DNA from: Teretinema sp942493045
Lineage (GTDB): Bacteria > Spirochaetota > Spirochaetia > Treponematales > Treponemataceae
Reading direction: 5' to 3'
Length of the DNA: 64,000 nucleotides
Assembly: GCA_942493045.1 (NCBI GenBank)
Contig: OW818665.1
Coordinates: forward strand, 1,488,001-1,552,000
The translations under genes were made by a program, and so were the position numbers. Below, piece by piece: positions 1 through 8,356 of the stretch (position 1 is its first letter; the number at the start of each line of letters is the position of its first letter). The notes beneath the pieces are model-generated. The model did no database searches and was not told the DNA's origin. It saw only the letters and a list, made by a program, of their open reading frames with translations.

Positions 1-2
1 AA

Positions 3-563
3 GATGTATACATGTCGCTGCTGGGTGACCCAAATTTAAATAGCGAACTGAGACGGGATATCGCCATAGCCCTCGCCGAACTGTGGGAACACCGCCTGGA
101 TCAGAATGTGGCCAGCGTCGCGCCCATCCTGGACGCCGTCTGGACTGTCCGCGACAAAATCGCCCCGAATTTCGGCACCATGATCGGCACCAGCGAACTG
201 CTGATGCTGTCTATCGCCCTGGACGATACCTGGCAGAAATTCATATCCCGCAAGCTTGGCGACGACGATGTCTCCCAGGCCATGGAAGAATTCCTGTTCG
301 GTCTGACCTATGAAGATATTTCTCTAATCCGTTCCGAGCTAAAAAAACGCGGCGTCGGTGCTATCGGCCGCGATGAGGTTCCGGGTGTACTTGGTCACCA
401 GGCGACCCTTTCCAACGAGGATCCGCGGATTTTCTACCGCGCCTACACCCTGCGCCGCGAAAACGCCAACTCCCGTAAAAGGCTGAACCTTCCCGGCCCC
501 AAAAAGACCCTGGAAGACCATTACATGCAGTTCATTTTTGAACGCAACCGGGAAAACCGCTGA
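3..563 (+). CDS. Unknown protein, probably 5'-truncated
   Basis: I do not recognise this family. The frame is open to the left window edge, and the first in-window ATG at 12 has no ribosome binding site, so the true start is probably outside. The 183 residues from that ATG are charged and mostly helical by eye, with no signal peptide, membrane segment or cysteine motif, which suggests a soluble cytoplasmic protein. The C-terminal third is rich in Arg, Asn and Lys. It ends one base before the ATG of the cupin-HTH regulator, so the two are probably co-transcribed and translationally coupled. Confidence 0.6.
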   Translation, partial: DVYMSLLGDPNLNSELRRDIAIALAELWEHRLDQNVASVAPILDAVWTVRDKIAPNFGTMIGTSELLMLSIALDDTWQKFISRKLGDDDVSQAMEEFLFGLTYEDISLIRSELKKRGVGAIGRDEVPGVLGHQATLSNEDPRIFYRAYTLRRENANSRKRLNLPGPKKTLEDHYMQFIFERNRENR

Positions 564-564
564 A

Positions 565-1143
565 ATGGCACCTCGTGAAACACCCTTCCGCTTTGGCGAG
601 AAACTGCGCACGGTGCGCGAGCGCAAAAAATACACCCTGAAAGTAGTAGCGCAGGCCGCCGGTGTCAGCGAAAGTTTAGTCTCGCAAATTGAGCGCAACC
701 GCGTTTCACCGGCCATTGATACCCTGCTGGCCCTGGCCGATGCCCTGGAAATTGATCTTGAATATCTTTTTGAGGAATACCGCCGGGAACGGCCGGTGCG
801 GGTCATCAAAGCCAATGAACGCCGGCGCATCAATGAAAACAGCATTGTGTACGAAGAAATCGCCCGTCCGGTAGACAGCGACGGCGCCCATGCCGTGGAA
901 TCTTACTACCTGACCATTCCCTCCGGCGCCCAAACCCAGCGCGGATCTTACGGCCACCTGGGTCGCGAATTCGGTATTGTCATGGAAGGTCAGGGCGAAC
1001 TGCATTACGAAACCCAGGTCTATCCGCTGAACGTCGGCGACAGTATCTCCTTCTCCGCTACCGCCCCGCATACCCTGCAGAATACCGGAACCATACCCTT
1101 CAAAGCCCTCTGGGTGGTCACCCCGCCGCAGCGTTTTTCCTGA
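565..1143 (+). CDS. XRE-family regulator with C-terminal cupin domain
   Basis: 192 residues from the ATG at 565; an in-frame TTG further upstream would lie inside the preceding gene. Residues about 13-66 form an HTH_3/XRE helix-turn-helix (GVSESLVSQIERNRVSP is the recognition-helix region). Residues about 113-185 form a small cupin barrel with the typical G-E-G-x-V and GDSI-x-F-x-A-x-x-PH blocks. This HTH plus cupin_2 layout is that of PuuR/SutR-type regulators, which bind a small metabolite in the cupin. The ligand cannot be told from the sequence. The target may be its own operon with the unknown gene upstream. Confidence 0.85.
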   Translation: MAPRETPFRFGEKLRTVRERKKYTLKVVAQAAGVSESLVSQIERNRVSPAIDTLLALADALEIDLEYLFEEYRRERPVRVIKANERRRINENSIVYEEIARPVDSDGAHAVESYYLTIPSGAQTQRGSYGHLGREFGIVMEGQGELHYETQVYPLNVGDSISFSATAPHTLQNTGTIPFKALWVVTPPQRFS

Positions 1144-1201
1144 TAAAATAAATTCAGTGTGCTACCCTTTCTTCCAGGGAAATAACTCCCGGGGAGAAAA
1201 A

Positions 1202-1909
1202 ATGTACAATTCCAACAATCTAAACCGTTTATTGCGCTTCGGCATGCTCACCGCATTGATCTGCTGCGTACAAGGAGCTTTTGCCGCTACGCCGCTGGAT
1301 AAATTCTGGCCTGCGGCCGGCAGAAATTTTCCCGCAGCCGGTGAATTCCGGAAACCTCTGCCAATCGCAGCGGGACAATATGTAGTTACCGGTACAACGG
1401 TACGAGGCCGCAGAGACTCGGTTTCCCGGATGCTGTTGGTCGGAAAACAAGACGGGGCATGGATAATCGAAGTACAGAATTTCGATAAAAACGGCGTCGA
1501 ATCCGTCAACCAAATGGCGATTATTGGCTACGAAGAGGCTATCGCATCCGGCTCGGCAACTGGAATCAGTATCAGCTGGATGAAAAGCCGGCAGGCAGGC
1601 GGAGAGGTTCAAACCATGGAAGGAGACGCCATAGCCATGATCAATGTAATGATGAAATCAACCCTGGAAGGTTTGGTATCTAACATTCCGGCTTTTGTAG
1701 ACGGCGGTACGATCACAGCTCCCGCCGGAAGTTTCATTGGTACTAATCTTCAGAATACCGATGTACGCGTACTCGGTTTCCGGGTTCAAACCCAAAACTG
1801 GTACCATCCGGCTGTTCCGGTAAACGGCTTGGTCAAAACCCAAAGTTCAGATGGCCGAACAGTGACAGAGCTATTATCTTTCGGGTTTGACGGTCGACCG
1901 GTACTCTAG
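1202..1909 (+). CDS. Secreted protein of unknown function
   Basis: 235 residues. The start at 1202 is chosen because GGGGAG lies just upstream and because a signal peptide follows at once: a hydrophobic run at about residues 9-24 ending QGAFA before ATPLDKFW. The mature part has alternating short beta-like stretches (IIEVQNFDKNG, VRVLGFRVQTQNWYHP) and no cysteine, which fits a periplasmic beta-rich protein. I recognise no family. It ends just ahead of a bidirectional terminator shared with glyA. Confidence 0.7.
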   Translation: MYNSNNLNRLLRFGMLTALICCVQGAFAATPLDKFWPAAGRNFPAAGEFRKPLPIAAGQYVVTGTTVRGRRDSVSRMLLVGKQDGAWIIEVQNFDKNGVESVNQMAIIGYEEAIASGSATGISISWMKSRQAGGEVQTMEGDAIAMINVMMKSTLEGLVSNIPAFVDGGTITAPAGSFIGTNLQNTDVRVLGFRVQTQNWYHPAVPVNGLVKTQSSDGRTVTELLSFGFDGRPVL

Positions 1910-1927
1910 TCGCGATCCTTACAAAAT

Positions 1928-1969
1928 AAAAAAAGCCCGCCTGCGGTATTCACCGCTGACGGGCTTTTT
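1928..1969. terminator. Bidirectional intrinsic terminator between the secreted protein and glyA
   Basis: AAAAAGCCCG, an inner GCGGT/ACCGC stem, then CGGGCTTTTT. The A tract on one side and T tract on the other let it serve both converging genes. Confidence 0.9.
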
Positions 1970-2012
1970 CATTTACAGCGCGCTGTTTTTTAACGCCGCT
2001 CGCGCCGCGTCC

Positions 2013-3518
2013 TTATTTCACAAAAGCTTTTTTCAGGAAGTCCAGATCCAGCTCCGGATACAGTACAAACTTACCCAGCAAGGCTTTGACGGCTTTGACG
2101 GCTTCCTCGCGGGCGGCGCTGTCCACGACAACCTTGCCCTTGCTCGGCTCGCCTTTTTCGGTCAGGCCGGGTTTGGCGTTGGCAAGTACCAGCTTAATGA
2201 CGCGGGCAATCTCTTTCATTTCAGCTTCGCCCATGCCCAAGGTGGTAACGGCCGGAGTACCGATGCGCAGGCCGCTGGTCCACCAGGCCCCGTTGGGATC
2301 AAAGGGCAGACTGTTGCGGTTCAGCGTGATGCCGCATTCGCTCATGGCGCTCTCGGCCTGGCGGCCGGTCAAACCGAAGGGCGCGACGTTGATCAGCATC
2401 AGGTGATTATCAGTCCCGCCGGTTTGGAGCTTCATCCCCAGGCGGATACATTCCGCGGCCAGGGTTCGGGCGTTGTCGCGTACGGCACGGGCATACTGCT
2501 GGTAGGCCGGGCGGCGGGCTTCCTTGAAGGCCAGGGCTTTAGCGGCCATGACATGCGGCAGCGGTCCGCCGAGCACCAGCGGGCAGCCCTTGTTGACGTA
2601 CTCGGCGTAGGCGGCCTTGCAGAGAATCAGGGCGCCGCGCGGCCCGCGCAGGGTTTTATGGGTAGTGGTAGTAACCACATCGGCCCATTTAACCGGATCC
2701 TCGTCGCCGGTAAAGACCTTGCCGGCGACCAGACCGGCAAAGTGCGCCATATCCACCATCAGCACGGCGCCGACCTTGTCAGCAATCTCACGGAAACGGC
2801 GGAAATTGATAGAACGGGGATAGGCGCTGTAACCGGCCAGCAAGATCAGAGGCTTAAGTTCCATAGCCTGTTTTTCCAGGGCGTCGTAATCCAGCAGGCC
2901 GCTTTCGCGGTCCACGGTATAGGCGTAGGCGTCGAACATGCGGGCCGAAACATTCTGGCGGTAGCCGTGGGTCAGATGACCGCCGGAGTAATAGTCCAGG
3001 CCGAGCAACTTCTGGTTGCCGAGTTTAAGGCGCAGGTCCGACCATTGGGCGTCGGTCAGTTTGGAAAGGTTGGTCTCGCCAAGTGCTTCCAGGACCGGAG
3101 CCTCAATTTTAGCCGAGAGGATGGCCCAATAGGCAACCAGATTGGCGTCGGCGCCGGAATGGGGCTGCACGTAGGCATGATCGGCGCCGAACAAGGCCTT
3201 GGCCTCGTCTGCGGCGCAGCTTTCCACGGCGTCAATATTGTCACAGCCGCCATAATAGCGGTGCGCCGGATACCCTTCAGCGTATTTATCGGTCAAAAGG
3301 TTACCCATAGCCGCCTGAACATTCAGGGAACAGTAGTTCTCGCTGGCGATCAGCTTGAGATGGCTGCGCTGGGCCTCCAATTCATTGACAATTGAGGCGG
3401 CGATTTCCGGTCCGACGGCGGCAACCTGTTCCAGGTTGGCGATGTAGGAAACGAAGGCGGTGTTGATCTTACCGGCTGCTGTAGCCGCAAGATAGGACGC
3501 GAGAGGTGATGTACTCAT
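2013..3518 (-). CDS. glyA: Serine hydroxymethyltransferase (long spirochaete/chlamydia type)
   Basis: PLP enzyme that interconverts serine plus tetrahydrofolate with glycine plus methylene-tetrahydrofolate, the main one-carbon source. Family marks: SHLKLIASENY near the N terminus, the HSGADAN substrate/PLP loop, and TTTTHKTLRGPRG carrying the PLP-binding lysine. At 501 residues it is about 80 longer than the usual bacterial enzyme. The extra length is a block after HSGADAN (about residues 125-190) and an extended N terminus, the form I associate with treponemes and chlamydiae. A good ribosome site (GGGAGA) precedes the ATG. It lies downstream of hsp33 on the same strand. Confidence 0.97.
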   Translation of the reverse strand: MSTSPLASYLAATAAGKINTAFVSYIANLEQVAAVGPEIAASIVNELEAQRSHLKLIASENYCSLNVQAAMGNLLTDKYAEGYPAHRYYGGCDNIDAVESCAADEAKALFGADHAYVQPHSGADANLVAYWAILSAKIEAPVLEALGETNLSKLTDAQWSDLRLKLGNQKLLGLDYYSGGHLTHGYRQNVSARMFDAYAYTVDRESGLLDYDALEKQAMELKPLILLAGYSAYPRSINFRRFREIADKVGAVLMVDMAHFAGLVAGKVFTGDEDPVKWADVVTTTTHKTLRGPRGALILCKAAYAEYVNKGCPLVLGGPLPHVMAAKALAFKEARRPAYQQYARAVRDNARTLAAECIRLGMKLQTGGTDNHLMLINVAPFGLTGRQAESAMSECGITLNRNSLPFDPNGAWWTSGLRIGTPAVTTLGMGEAEMKEIARVIKLVLANAKPGLTEKGEPSKGKVVVDSAAREEAVKAVKALLGKFVLYPELDLDFLKKAFVK

Positions 3519-3565
3519 AATTGATTTCTCCCTTTGCTCGATGATGTCCGGCCGGCCGCGCCGCT

Positions 3566-3709
3566 TTACGCGTGCAGTCCGTCCGTCCGCAACAGGCGGC
3601 CCAGGCGCGCGGCCGAATGCGGGAGCTTCCCGATGGTTAATTCCATCTTGTGCGCCAGAATTATGGCCATACTAGCTTTTTCAGAGCCTTTCGGCAAGAC
3701 CATCGTCAC
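3566..3709 (-). CDS. Possible small ORF between hsp33 and glyA
   Basis: A 47-residue frame from GTG at 3709 (or ATG at 3703) to TAA at 3566, filling most of the 233-base gap between hsp33 and glyA on their strand. The peptide begins VTMVLPKGSEKASMAI and ends in a basic stretch. There is no ribosome binding site and no family I know. It could equally be leader sequence for glyA. Nothing else stands out in this gap. Confidence 0.22.
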   Translation of the reverse strand: MTMVLPKGSEKASMAIILAHKMELTIGKLPHSAARLGRLLRTDGLHA

Positions 3710-3751
3710 GGAGATCCAGAAAAAACCGGACCAGGCGCTGAACGCTCAACC

Positions 3752-4681
3752 CTAACGTTCAGCGAGAAAGGCGCTGATGTCTTCCCGTGAATAATGGTAC
3801 AGGCTGCCGCAGTTATGGCAGTAGATCTCCAGGGGATCAGGGCCGTTGCGCAGCATGTCCTCCAGCTCGGCCGTATCCAGCCGGGAAAGGTGCGCGCCGT
3901 ATTTTTCGCGGCTGCAGGCGCAGTCAAAGATGATATCGCGTTCCAGGGCTACCGAAGGCGCGAATTCCCTGAACAGGCCGAAGATAATGTCGTCGCGGTC
4001 ACCGCCCTCGGCAAACCATTGACCAAGCGAGGGAGCGGCCGAGAAAGCGTGTTCCACTGCCTCAACCACAGCGGGCTCGGCACCCGGCATCACCTGCAAA
4101 AACATCGCGCCGGCTCCAATAACCCGCCCCTGCCTGTCCAGCTGAATACCGGTGTTAAAGGCGGTCCGAATCTGTTCGGAAACCAGGAAGTATTCGGTCA
4201 AGTCCTTGGCGATATTACGGTGTTTTATTTCGATGGTGCCGGTTACCGGTTCCGTCCCGCCTTCCGGAAAACGGATCAGGCTGACGGTACCCGGCCCGAA
4301 ATAAGGAGCCAGATCCCAGCTTACCGGAGGCTCGCTGACAGGAATCGGATCCTGAAAAAGATAGCCGCGCACGCTGCCCTCGCTGGAAGCTTCCACCGAA
4401 AAGCCGGCCGCCGGCCCATTAGTATCATAGCGAAAAACCACCCGGTCCCGGCCCTTCATTGTCGGAATAAGCAGGGCGCCGCAGAGGGCGGCCTGGCCGA
4501 GCAGCATGGTTTCCAGCACGCCGAGTGAATGCTGGGCCTTCAGCCGGTTCACAAAACGGGTACCATGGAAGAAAGCGCCGCGCAGTGTACCGCCGGCCAA
4601 TATAAAAATCGACATCCCGTCGGGATGCATGCGGTCCAGGGAGGCGCTGAAATCAGGGTCAGTTGAAGGGGCATATATCAT
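3752..4681 (-). CDS. hslO: Hsp33 redox-regulated holdase chaperone
   Basis: 309 residues from the ATG at 4681. Cytoplasmic chaperone switched on by oxidation: four C-terminal cysteines hold zinc when reduced and form disulfides under oxidative stress. The cysteines are present as CAC followed about 30 residues later by CHNC, near the C terminus. The N-terminal core has the family's RGA...R and LGQAALCGALL stretches. The ATG is preferred over upstream starts because TATACT ends exactly 6 bases before it and there is no Shine-Dalgarno, which suggests a leaderless transcript. Confidence 0.93.
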   Translation of the reverse strand: MIYAPSTDPDFSASLDRMHPDGMSIFILAGGTLRGAFFHGTRFVNRLKAQHSLGVLETMLLGQAALCGALLIPTMKGRDRVVFRYDTNGPAAGFSVEASSEGSVRGYLFQDPIPVSEPPVSWDLAPYFGPGTVSLIRFPEGGTEPVTGTIEIKHRNIAKDLTEYFLVSEQIRTAFNTGIQLDRQGRVIGAGAMFLQVMPGAEPAVVEAVEHAFSAAPSLGQWFAEGGDRDDIIFGLFREFAPSVALERDIIFDCACSREKYGAHLSRLDTAELEDMLRNGPDPLEIYCHNCGSLYHYSREDISAFLAER

Positions 4682-4750
4682 TTTCGCAGTATAGCGGATG
4701 GAATGAGCTGGACGCAAGAGCGAAAAAAGAATACACTCCCCTCTAATATT

Positions 4751-6112
4751 ATGACAACAGAAACAAATAAGGCAGCCCAGGTATCCCGCGCGGCCCTGCC
4801 CCTGGCGGCCCTGGCTCTGCCGATGATCCTGGAAAGCATCTTCCGCATACTTGTCTCATCGGTAGACACGGTCATGCTCAGCGGCTATTCCCAGAACGCC
4901 GTGGCCGCTGTCGGGCTGATTTCCCAATACATTTTCTTCCTGCAGATCATTTTCAGCATGATCGGCATCGGCACCAGTATCGTACTGTCCCAATACCTCG
5001 GCGGAAAGCGTGATGAGGAAGCGCGCCAGGTGATCCAGGCCAGCATAGTGATGGTACTGATAATATCATCAGCCCTGGGTCTGATCCTGGCCGTCTTCGC
5101 CAAAGGTCTGTTGTCGCTGTACACCCTGGACCCGGCCGTCGAGCATTTTGCCTGGCAGTATCTGGTAATCTTCGGCGGCTGCGGCGCGGTATTTACGGCC
5201 TTTAACATGCTCCAGGCCACCGTCCTGCGCGCTTATGGGTATTCCCGCGATGCCATGTACATCTCCTTTGCCGCGAACCTGGTGAATGTCGCCGGAAACT
5301 CGCTGTCGCTGTACGGCTTCTTCGGTCTGCCGATTCTCGGTGTACCCGGAGTCGCGGCTTCGTCTGTGCTTTCGCAGATAGTGGCCTGTTATCTGTTCTA
5401 CCGGCAGATCCGCAAAAAACCGGATGTCCCGTTCACGCTGCGGCACTGGAAAAACGTCCCCCGGACAATATACCAGAAAGTGCTGTCCGTAGGCGTACCC
5501 ACAGCCGGTGAGGCCCTGGCCTACAATATCTCCCAGATACTGATCATGGGTTTTATCACCGCCCTTGGCACCTATGCCATGTCCGCCCAGGTCTACACCC
5601 AAACAATAGTGCGCTTTGTATTTGTCACCGCGGCGGCCATGGGCGGAGCGGTACAGATTAAAATCGGCTACTTTGTGGGAGCCGGGGACGCCAAAACCGC
5701 CTATCACCGCCTGTGGCGGTATCAGGCCGTCGGAACCGCCATTTCAGTCGGCTTGATCCTGTTCATCAACCTGATAAAAACACCGTTGATCGGAGTGTTC
5801 ACGCATATCGAAGAAATCGCCCGCTTAACCAGCGCCATGCTGACCGTTTCCATCCTGGTTGAATTCGCCCGCTCCATAAATCTGGTCACCATTCCGGCCC
5901 TGAAGGGTTCCGGAGATGTGCGGTTTCCGGTACTGTGGGGCATGATTTCGATGTGGGGCATCAGCGTGCCAGGCAGTTATCTGTTCGGAATCGTGCTGGG
6001 TTTCGGTATGCCCGGCATCTGGTTCGCCTATGCCCTGGATGAAGGCCTGCGGGCCGTGATTATGCTGTTCCGCTGGAAAAGCCGCCGCTGGATGACCAAG
6101 GCTATCTCTTAA
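4751..6112 (+). CDS. MATE-family multidrug/Na+ (or H+) antiporter
   Basis: 453 residues, twelve hydrophobic segments in two six-helix halves, the standard length for MATE. The N terminus has LPMILESIFRILVSSVDTVMLSGY, matching the first-helix region with the conserved D-T/V-x-M. The matching second-half repeat lies near residue 230 (SVGVPTAGEALAY). It exports cationic compounds across the inner membrane. ATG 4751 is chosen over 4703 because the latter falls inside the divergent hsp33 promoter. The ribosome site is poor either way. Confidence 0.9.
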   Translation: MTTETNKAAQVSRAALPLAALALPMILESIFRILVSSVDTVMLSGYSQNAVAAVGLISQYIFFLQIIFSMIGIGTSIVLSQYLGGKRDEEARQVIQASIVMVLIISSALGLILAVFAKGLLSLYTLDPAVEHFAWQYLVIFGGCGAVFTAFNMLQATVLRAYGYSRDAMYISFAANLVNVAGNSLSLYGFFGLPILGVPGVAASSVLSQIVACYLFYRQIRKKPDVPFTLRHWKNVPRTIYQKVLSVGVPTAGEALAYNISQILIMGFITALGTYAMSAQVYTQTIVRFVFVTAAAMGGAVQIKIGYFVGAGDAKTAYHRLWRYQAVGTAISVGLILFINLIKTPLIGVFTHIEEIARLTSAMLTVSILVEFARSINLVTIPALKGSGDVRFPVLWGMISMWGISVPGSYLFGIVLGFGMPGIWFAYALDEGLRAVIMLFRWKSRRWMTKAIS

Positions 6113-6161
6113 AAAACCTTTAAAATTGCCGCTCTTTTAAACAAAATTCAAATTTTCGTCA

Positions 6162-6190
6162 TTGACGGGTTTGAAATTGCGTGATACAGT
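6162..6190 (+). promoter_or_regulatory. Promoter of the RNA-binding protein gene
   Basis: TTGACG (6162-6167), a 17-base spacer, TACAGT (6185-6190). Expected start near 6197 gives a 5' leader of about 200 bases before the ATG at 6397. Confidence 0.75.
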
Positions 6191-6396
6191 AATTTTATCG
6201 AACGAGTTCTTTCTTAGTTTTTATTAAATGTGTCCGACTGCCTGTTGTTTGCTTCTGTATCCTGCCTGACGTGCGCTAGATTCAGCATTCCTAGCTATTC
6301 CGGTTTTCATTAAATAAATCAAAGCAAGGCCGTTGATATACCGCTCCTGCGGCGGTAGCACTCTTGAATTACCGTATTATCGGTAAAGGATTTTTC
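6191..6396 (+). promoter_or_regulatory. Long 5' leader of the RNA-binding protein mRNA
   Basis: About 200 untranslated bases between the promoter and the start codon, AT-rich first and then with a short GC hairpin (CCGCTCCTGCGGCGG, 6341-6355). No ORF of note. Long leaders of this type control cold-shock and RRM-protein genes elsewhere; the function here is inferred. Confidence 0.4.
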
Positions 6397-6720
6397 ATGT
6401 CTCAGAAGATTTATGTAGGTAACATGAGTTACACGACCACCGAGGCCGCCCTGACAAACCTCTTCAGCCAGTACGGCGAAGTTGTTTCCTCCACCATCAT
6501 CAAAGACCGCTATACCCAGCAGTCCAAAGGTTTTGGTTTTATTGAAATGAGCGATCCCCAGGCCGCAGAAGCTGCCATCGCCACCCTCAATAACCAGGAG
6601 TTCGAAGGCCGCCGCCTCCGCGTTAACGTTGCAGAAAACAAGCCCCGCGATTCTCGCCCCCGCACCGGCGGCGGCGGCGGATACGGCGGAGACCGTGGTG
6701 GATACGGCGACCGCTATTAA
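6397..6720 (+). CDS. Glycine-rich RNA-binding protein (single RRM)
   Basis: 107 residues. One RRM fills residues 1-80, with RNP2 (KIYVGNMS) and RNP1 (KGFGFIEM). It is followed by a short Gly/Arg/Tyr tail (GGGGGYGGDRGGYGDRY). This is the bacterial Rbp/eukaryote-like RRM family, common in cyanobacteria and spirochaetes and often cold-induced. The start at 6397 follows AAAGGA at a good distance; an upstream in-frame ATG at 6364 lacks one. Likely binds single-stranded RNA in the cytoplasm. Confidence 0.92.
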   Translation: MSQKIYVGNMSYTTTEAALTNLFSQYGEVVSSTIIKDRYTQQSKGFGFIEMSDPQAAEAAIATLNNQEFEGRRLRVNVAENKPRDSRPRTGGGGGYGGDRGGYGDRY

Positions 6721-6758
6721 TTAGCGATCCCGCACCACCCGATATACGTAAAAAAGAA

Positions 6759-6788
6759 AACCGGTCCCAGCGGACCGGTTTTTTTTTA
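6759..6788 (+). terminator. Intrinsic terminator of the RNA-binding protein gene
   Basis: CCGGTCC, loop CAGC, GGACCGG, then nine T. Confidence 0.95.
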
Positions 6789-6822
6789 TACTGAGCGCAT
6801 TGCCTCAGAAACAGGAGTGTTC

Positions 6823-7098
6823 ATGAACGAAACGGCGTCCAAAGATCCACTGCACGGAATTACCCTGGAGGCGATGCTCACTTATCTGGTTGAAACAATC
6901 GGCTGGGAACAGATGGCCTGGCGCATCAATATCCGCTGTTTTACCCTTGACCCTTCGATCAAGTCCAGCCTGGTCTTTTTGCGGCGTACGGAATGGGCCC
7001 GCAAAAAAGTGGAGCGTCTGTATCTGAACACTATTACCCGCCTCAACCGCAAAAAAAAGCCCCCGGAACCGGTTGAAGGCTCCGAAGGCATTGTTTAA
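6823..7098 (+). CDS. VF530 family (DUF2132) DNA-binding protein
   Basis: 91 residues. It matches the VF530 family almost end to end: DPLHGITLEAMLTYLVE, GWEQMAWRI, DPSIKSSLVFLRRTEWAR. The family is a small helical fold related to HTH/DNA-binding domains; its cellular role is not established. ATG 6823 has CAGGAG at proper spacing. The C-terminal tail (RKKKPPEPVEG) is basic and disordered by eye. It stands alone between a terminator and convergent genes. Confidence 0.88.
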   Translation: MNETASKDPLHGITLEAMLTYLVETIGWEQMAWRINIRCFTLDPSIKSSLVFLRRTEWARKKVERLYLNTITRLNRKKKPPEPVEGSEGIV

Positions 7099-7140
7099 AC
7101 ACCGCGTCAAAAAGTACGCAGTAACGGATATATACCCGCT

Positions 7141-7857
7141 CTATTTAGGCAGCGCCGGATACTGTTTACCCTCTTCATAGGTGCCATCGCGGGCTTCACC
7201 GCGCAGGGCCGGAATTTCCACTATCATACCCGGATAAATCAGATTGGGGTTCTCGGGATCGCGCATCCTGACCTTGTTGGCCATGTACAGTCTCGGCCAG
7301 AGCAAACCGTTTCCATAGACAGCCGGCATTTTAGCGATATTCCAGTAGCAGTCATGATTGGAGTCGCGGCGCACCACCACATAGAATTTCGGCAGTGTCA
7401 CAGTAGCGACATTCCCGTCCATTTTGGGTATGGAGCGCGCTATAGCCAGAGCTTCCAGAGCCCGCAGCCGGCTATCTTCCCAGTTAACGGCCGTAAACAA
7501 ATCCTGAGCCTGCTTCAGCTTGGCATTAGCCTGGGCCAGCTCGGCAGCGTGGGTGGTGAGCCGGGGGGTACGCTCTATGGCCGCGATTTCCTGCTCGGCA
7601 ATGGTTATGGCGTTTTTCGCGCGGTACATCAGCAATTGGGCGTCGGCGTACTCACGGCTTTTGCGGTATTCGATACTGGCCAGGGTAGCCAACTCGGCGG
7701 CTTTTTCGTAGTCCCCGCCTTCAAGAGCAATGTTAGCCTGATATTCATATTGCCTTCCGGCGCGCTGGAATTCATTATCCAGCAGATTTTGTGCACTTAG
7801 AGAGCAGATCCCGACAATACCGGTCAAAAACAAACAAATTATAAGTTTTTTCATCAT
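7141..7857 (-). CDS. Periplasmic protein with LysM-like C-terminal domain
   Basis: 238 residues. A signal peptide (MMKKLIICLFLTGIVGICSLSAQ) is followed by a helical, TPR-like region of residues about 30-135 rich in Ala and Glu. The C-terminal 70 residues (YVVVRRDSNHDCYWNIA ... PNLIYPGMIVEIP) have the pattern of a diverged LysM domain, suggesting peptidoglycan attachment. It overlaps the upstream lipoprotein gene by four bases (ATGA), so the two form an operon and probably an envelope complex. Confidence 0.75.
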   Translation of the reverse strand: MMKKLIICLFLTGIVGICSLSAQNLLDNEFQRAGRQYEYQANIALEGGDYEKAAELATLASIEYRKSREYADAQLLMYRAKNAITIAEQEIAAIERTPRLTTHAAELAQANAKLKQAQDLFTAVNWEDSRLRALEALAIARSIPKMDGNVATVTLPKFYVVVRRDSNHDCYWNIAKMPAVYGNGLLWPRLYMANKVRMRDPENPNLIYPGMIVEIPALRGEARDGTYEEGKQYPALPK

Positions 7858-8297
7858 TTGGTATCTCCCGCGGCCTGATCCTCAGCGGCCTGTAGTACCT
7901 GTTCCGAGGCTAAACGGTCTTCCTCGGCGGTCTTCATGGCTTTTAATGCGGCTTCTTTTTTTTGGAGGGCTTCCTGATAAGCCTGTTCATAAAGACTGCT
8001 GGCCGTTGTAAATTGAGCGGTCGCGCTTTCGTAGTCATCGGCCTCGGTAAGCTCGGTACCGGCGGTATAACCGGTTTCGCCCCGGGTAAAACTGTCCTTG
8101 GCGGCTACATCGGCTTTTATTGATAAAGCCTTGGCGCGGCTGTCATCGGCGGCAGTCCGGGCAAGGGTTAAGGCTTCCGGATACACTTTAGCGCCTGTCG
8201 GATCCGGCTCCGGTGCCGGTTTTGGACCTCCGGCGCAGGAAGCAAAGACTGCCACTGCCAGAAACAGCACCGCAATCCGCATCGATTTGACATTCAT
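7854..8297 (-). CDS. Lipoprotein, helical
   Basis: 147 residues. Signal sequence with lipobox VFASC (Cys21), so the mature protein is lipid-anchored. Then a Pro-rich linker (KPAPEPDPTG) and an Ala/Glu/Lys-rich helical, probably coiled-coil domain resembling DUF4398-type envelope lipoproteins. AAGGAG precedes the ATG. First gene of the two-gene operon with the LysM-like protein. Confidence 0.75.
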   Translation of the reverse strand: MNVKSMRIAVLFLAVAVFASCAGGPKPAPEPDPTGAKVYPEALTLARTAADDSRAKALSIKADVAAKDSFTRGETGYTAGTELTEADDYESATAQFTTASSLYEQAYQEALQKKEAALKAMKTAEEDRLASEQVLQAAEDQAAGDTK

Positions 8298-8356
8298 AAA
8301 TTTCTCCTTAATATTAATACTAAAGTACTACATTTTAAGAGGATTATACCTGTTTA

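Noticed and set aside
1887..3395. 502-residue plus-strand frame opposite glyA
   Set aside because: Antisense frame of a clear serine hydroxymethyltransferase gene, produced by the GC-rich codon bias.
3519..3751. Glycine or tetrahydrofolate riboswitch before glyA
   Set aside because: I could not find the conserved core bases of either class on the glyA strand.
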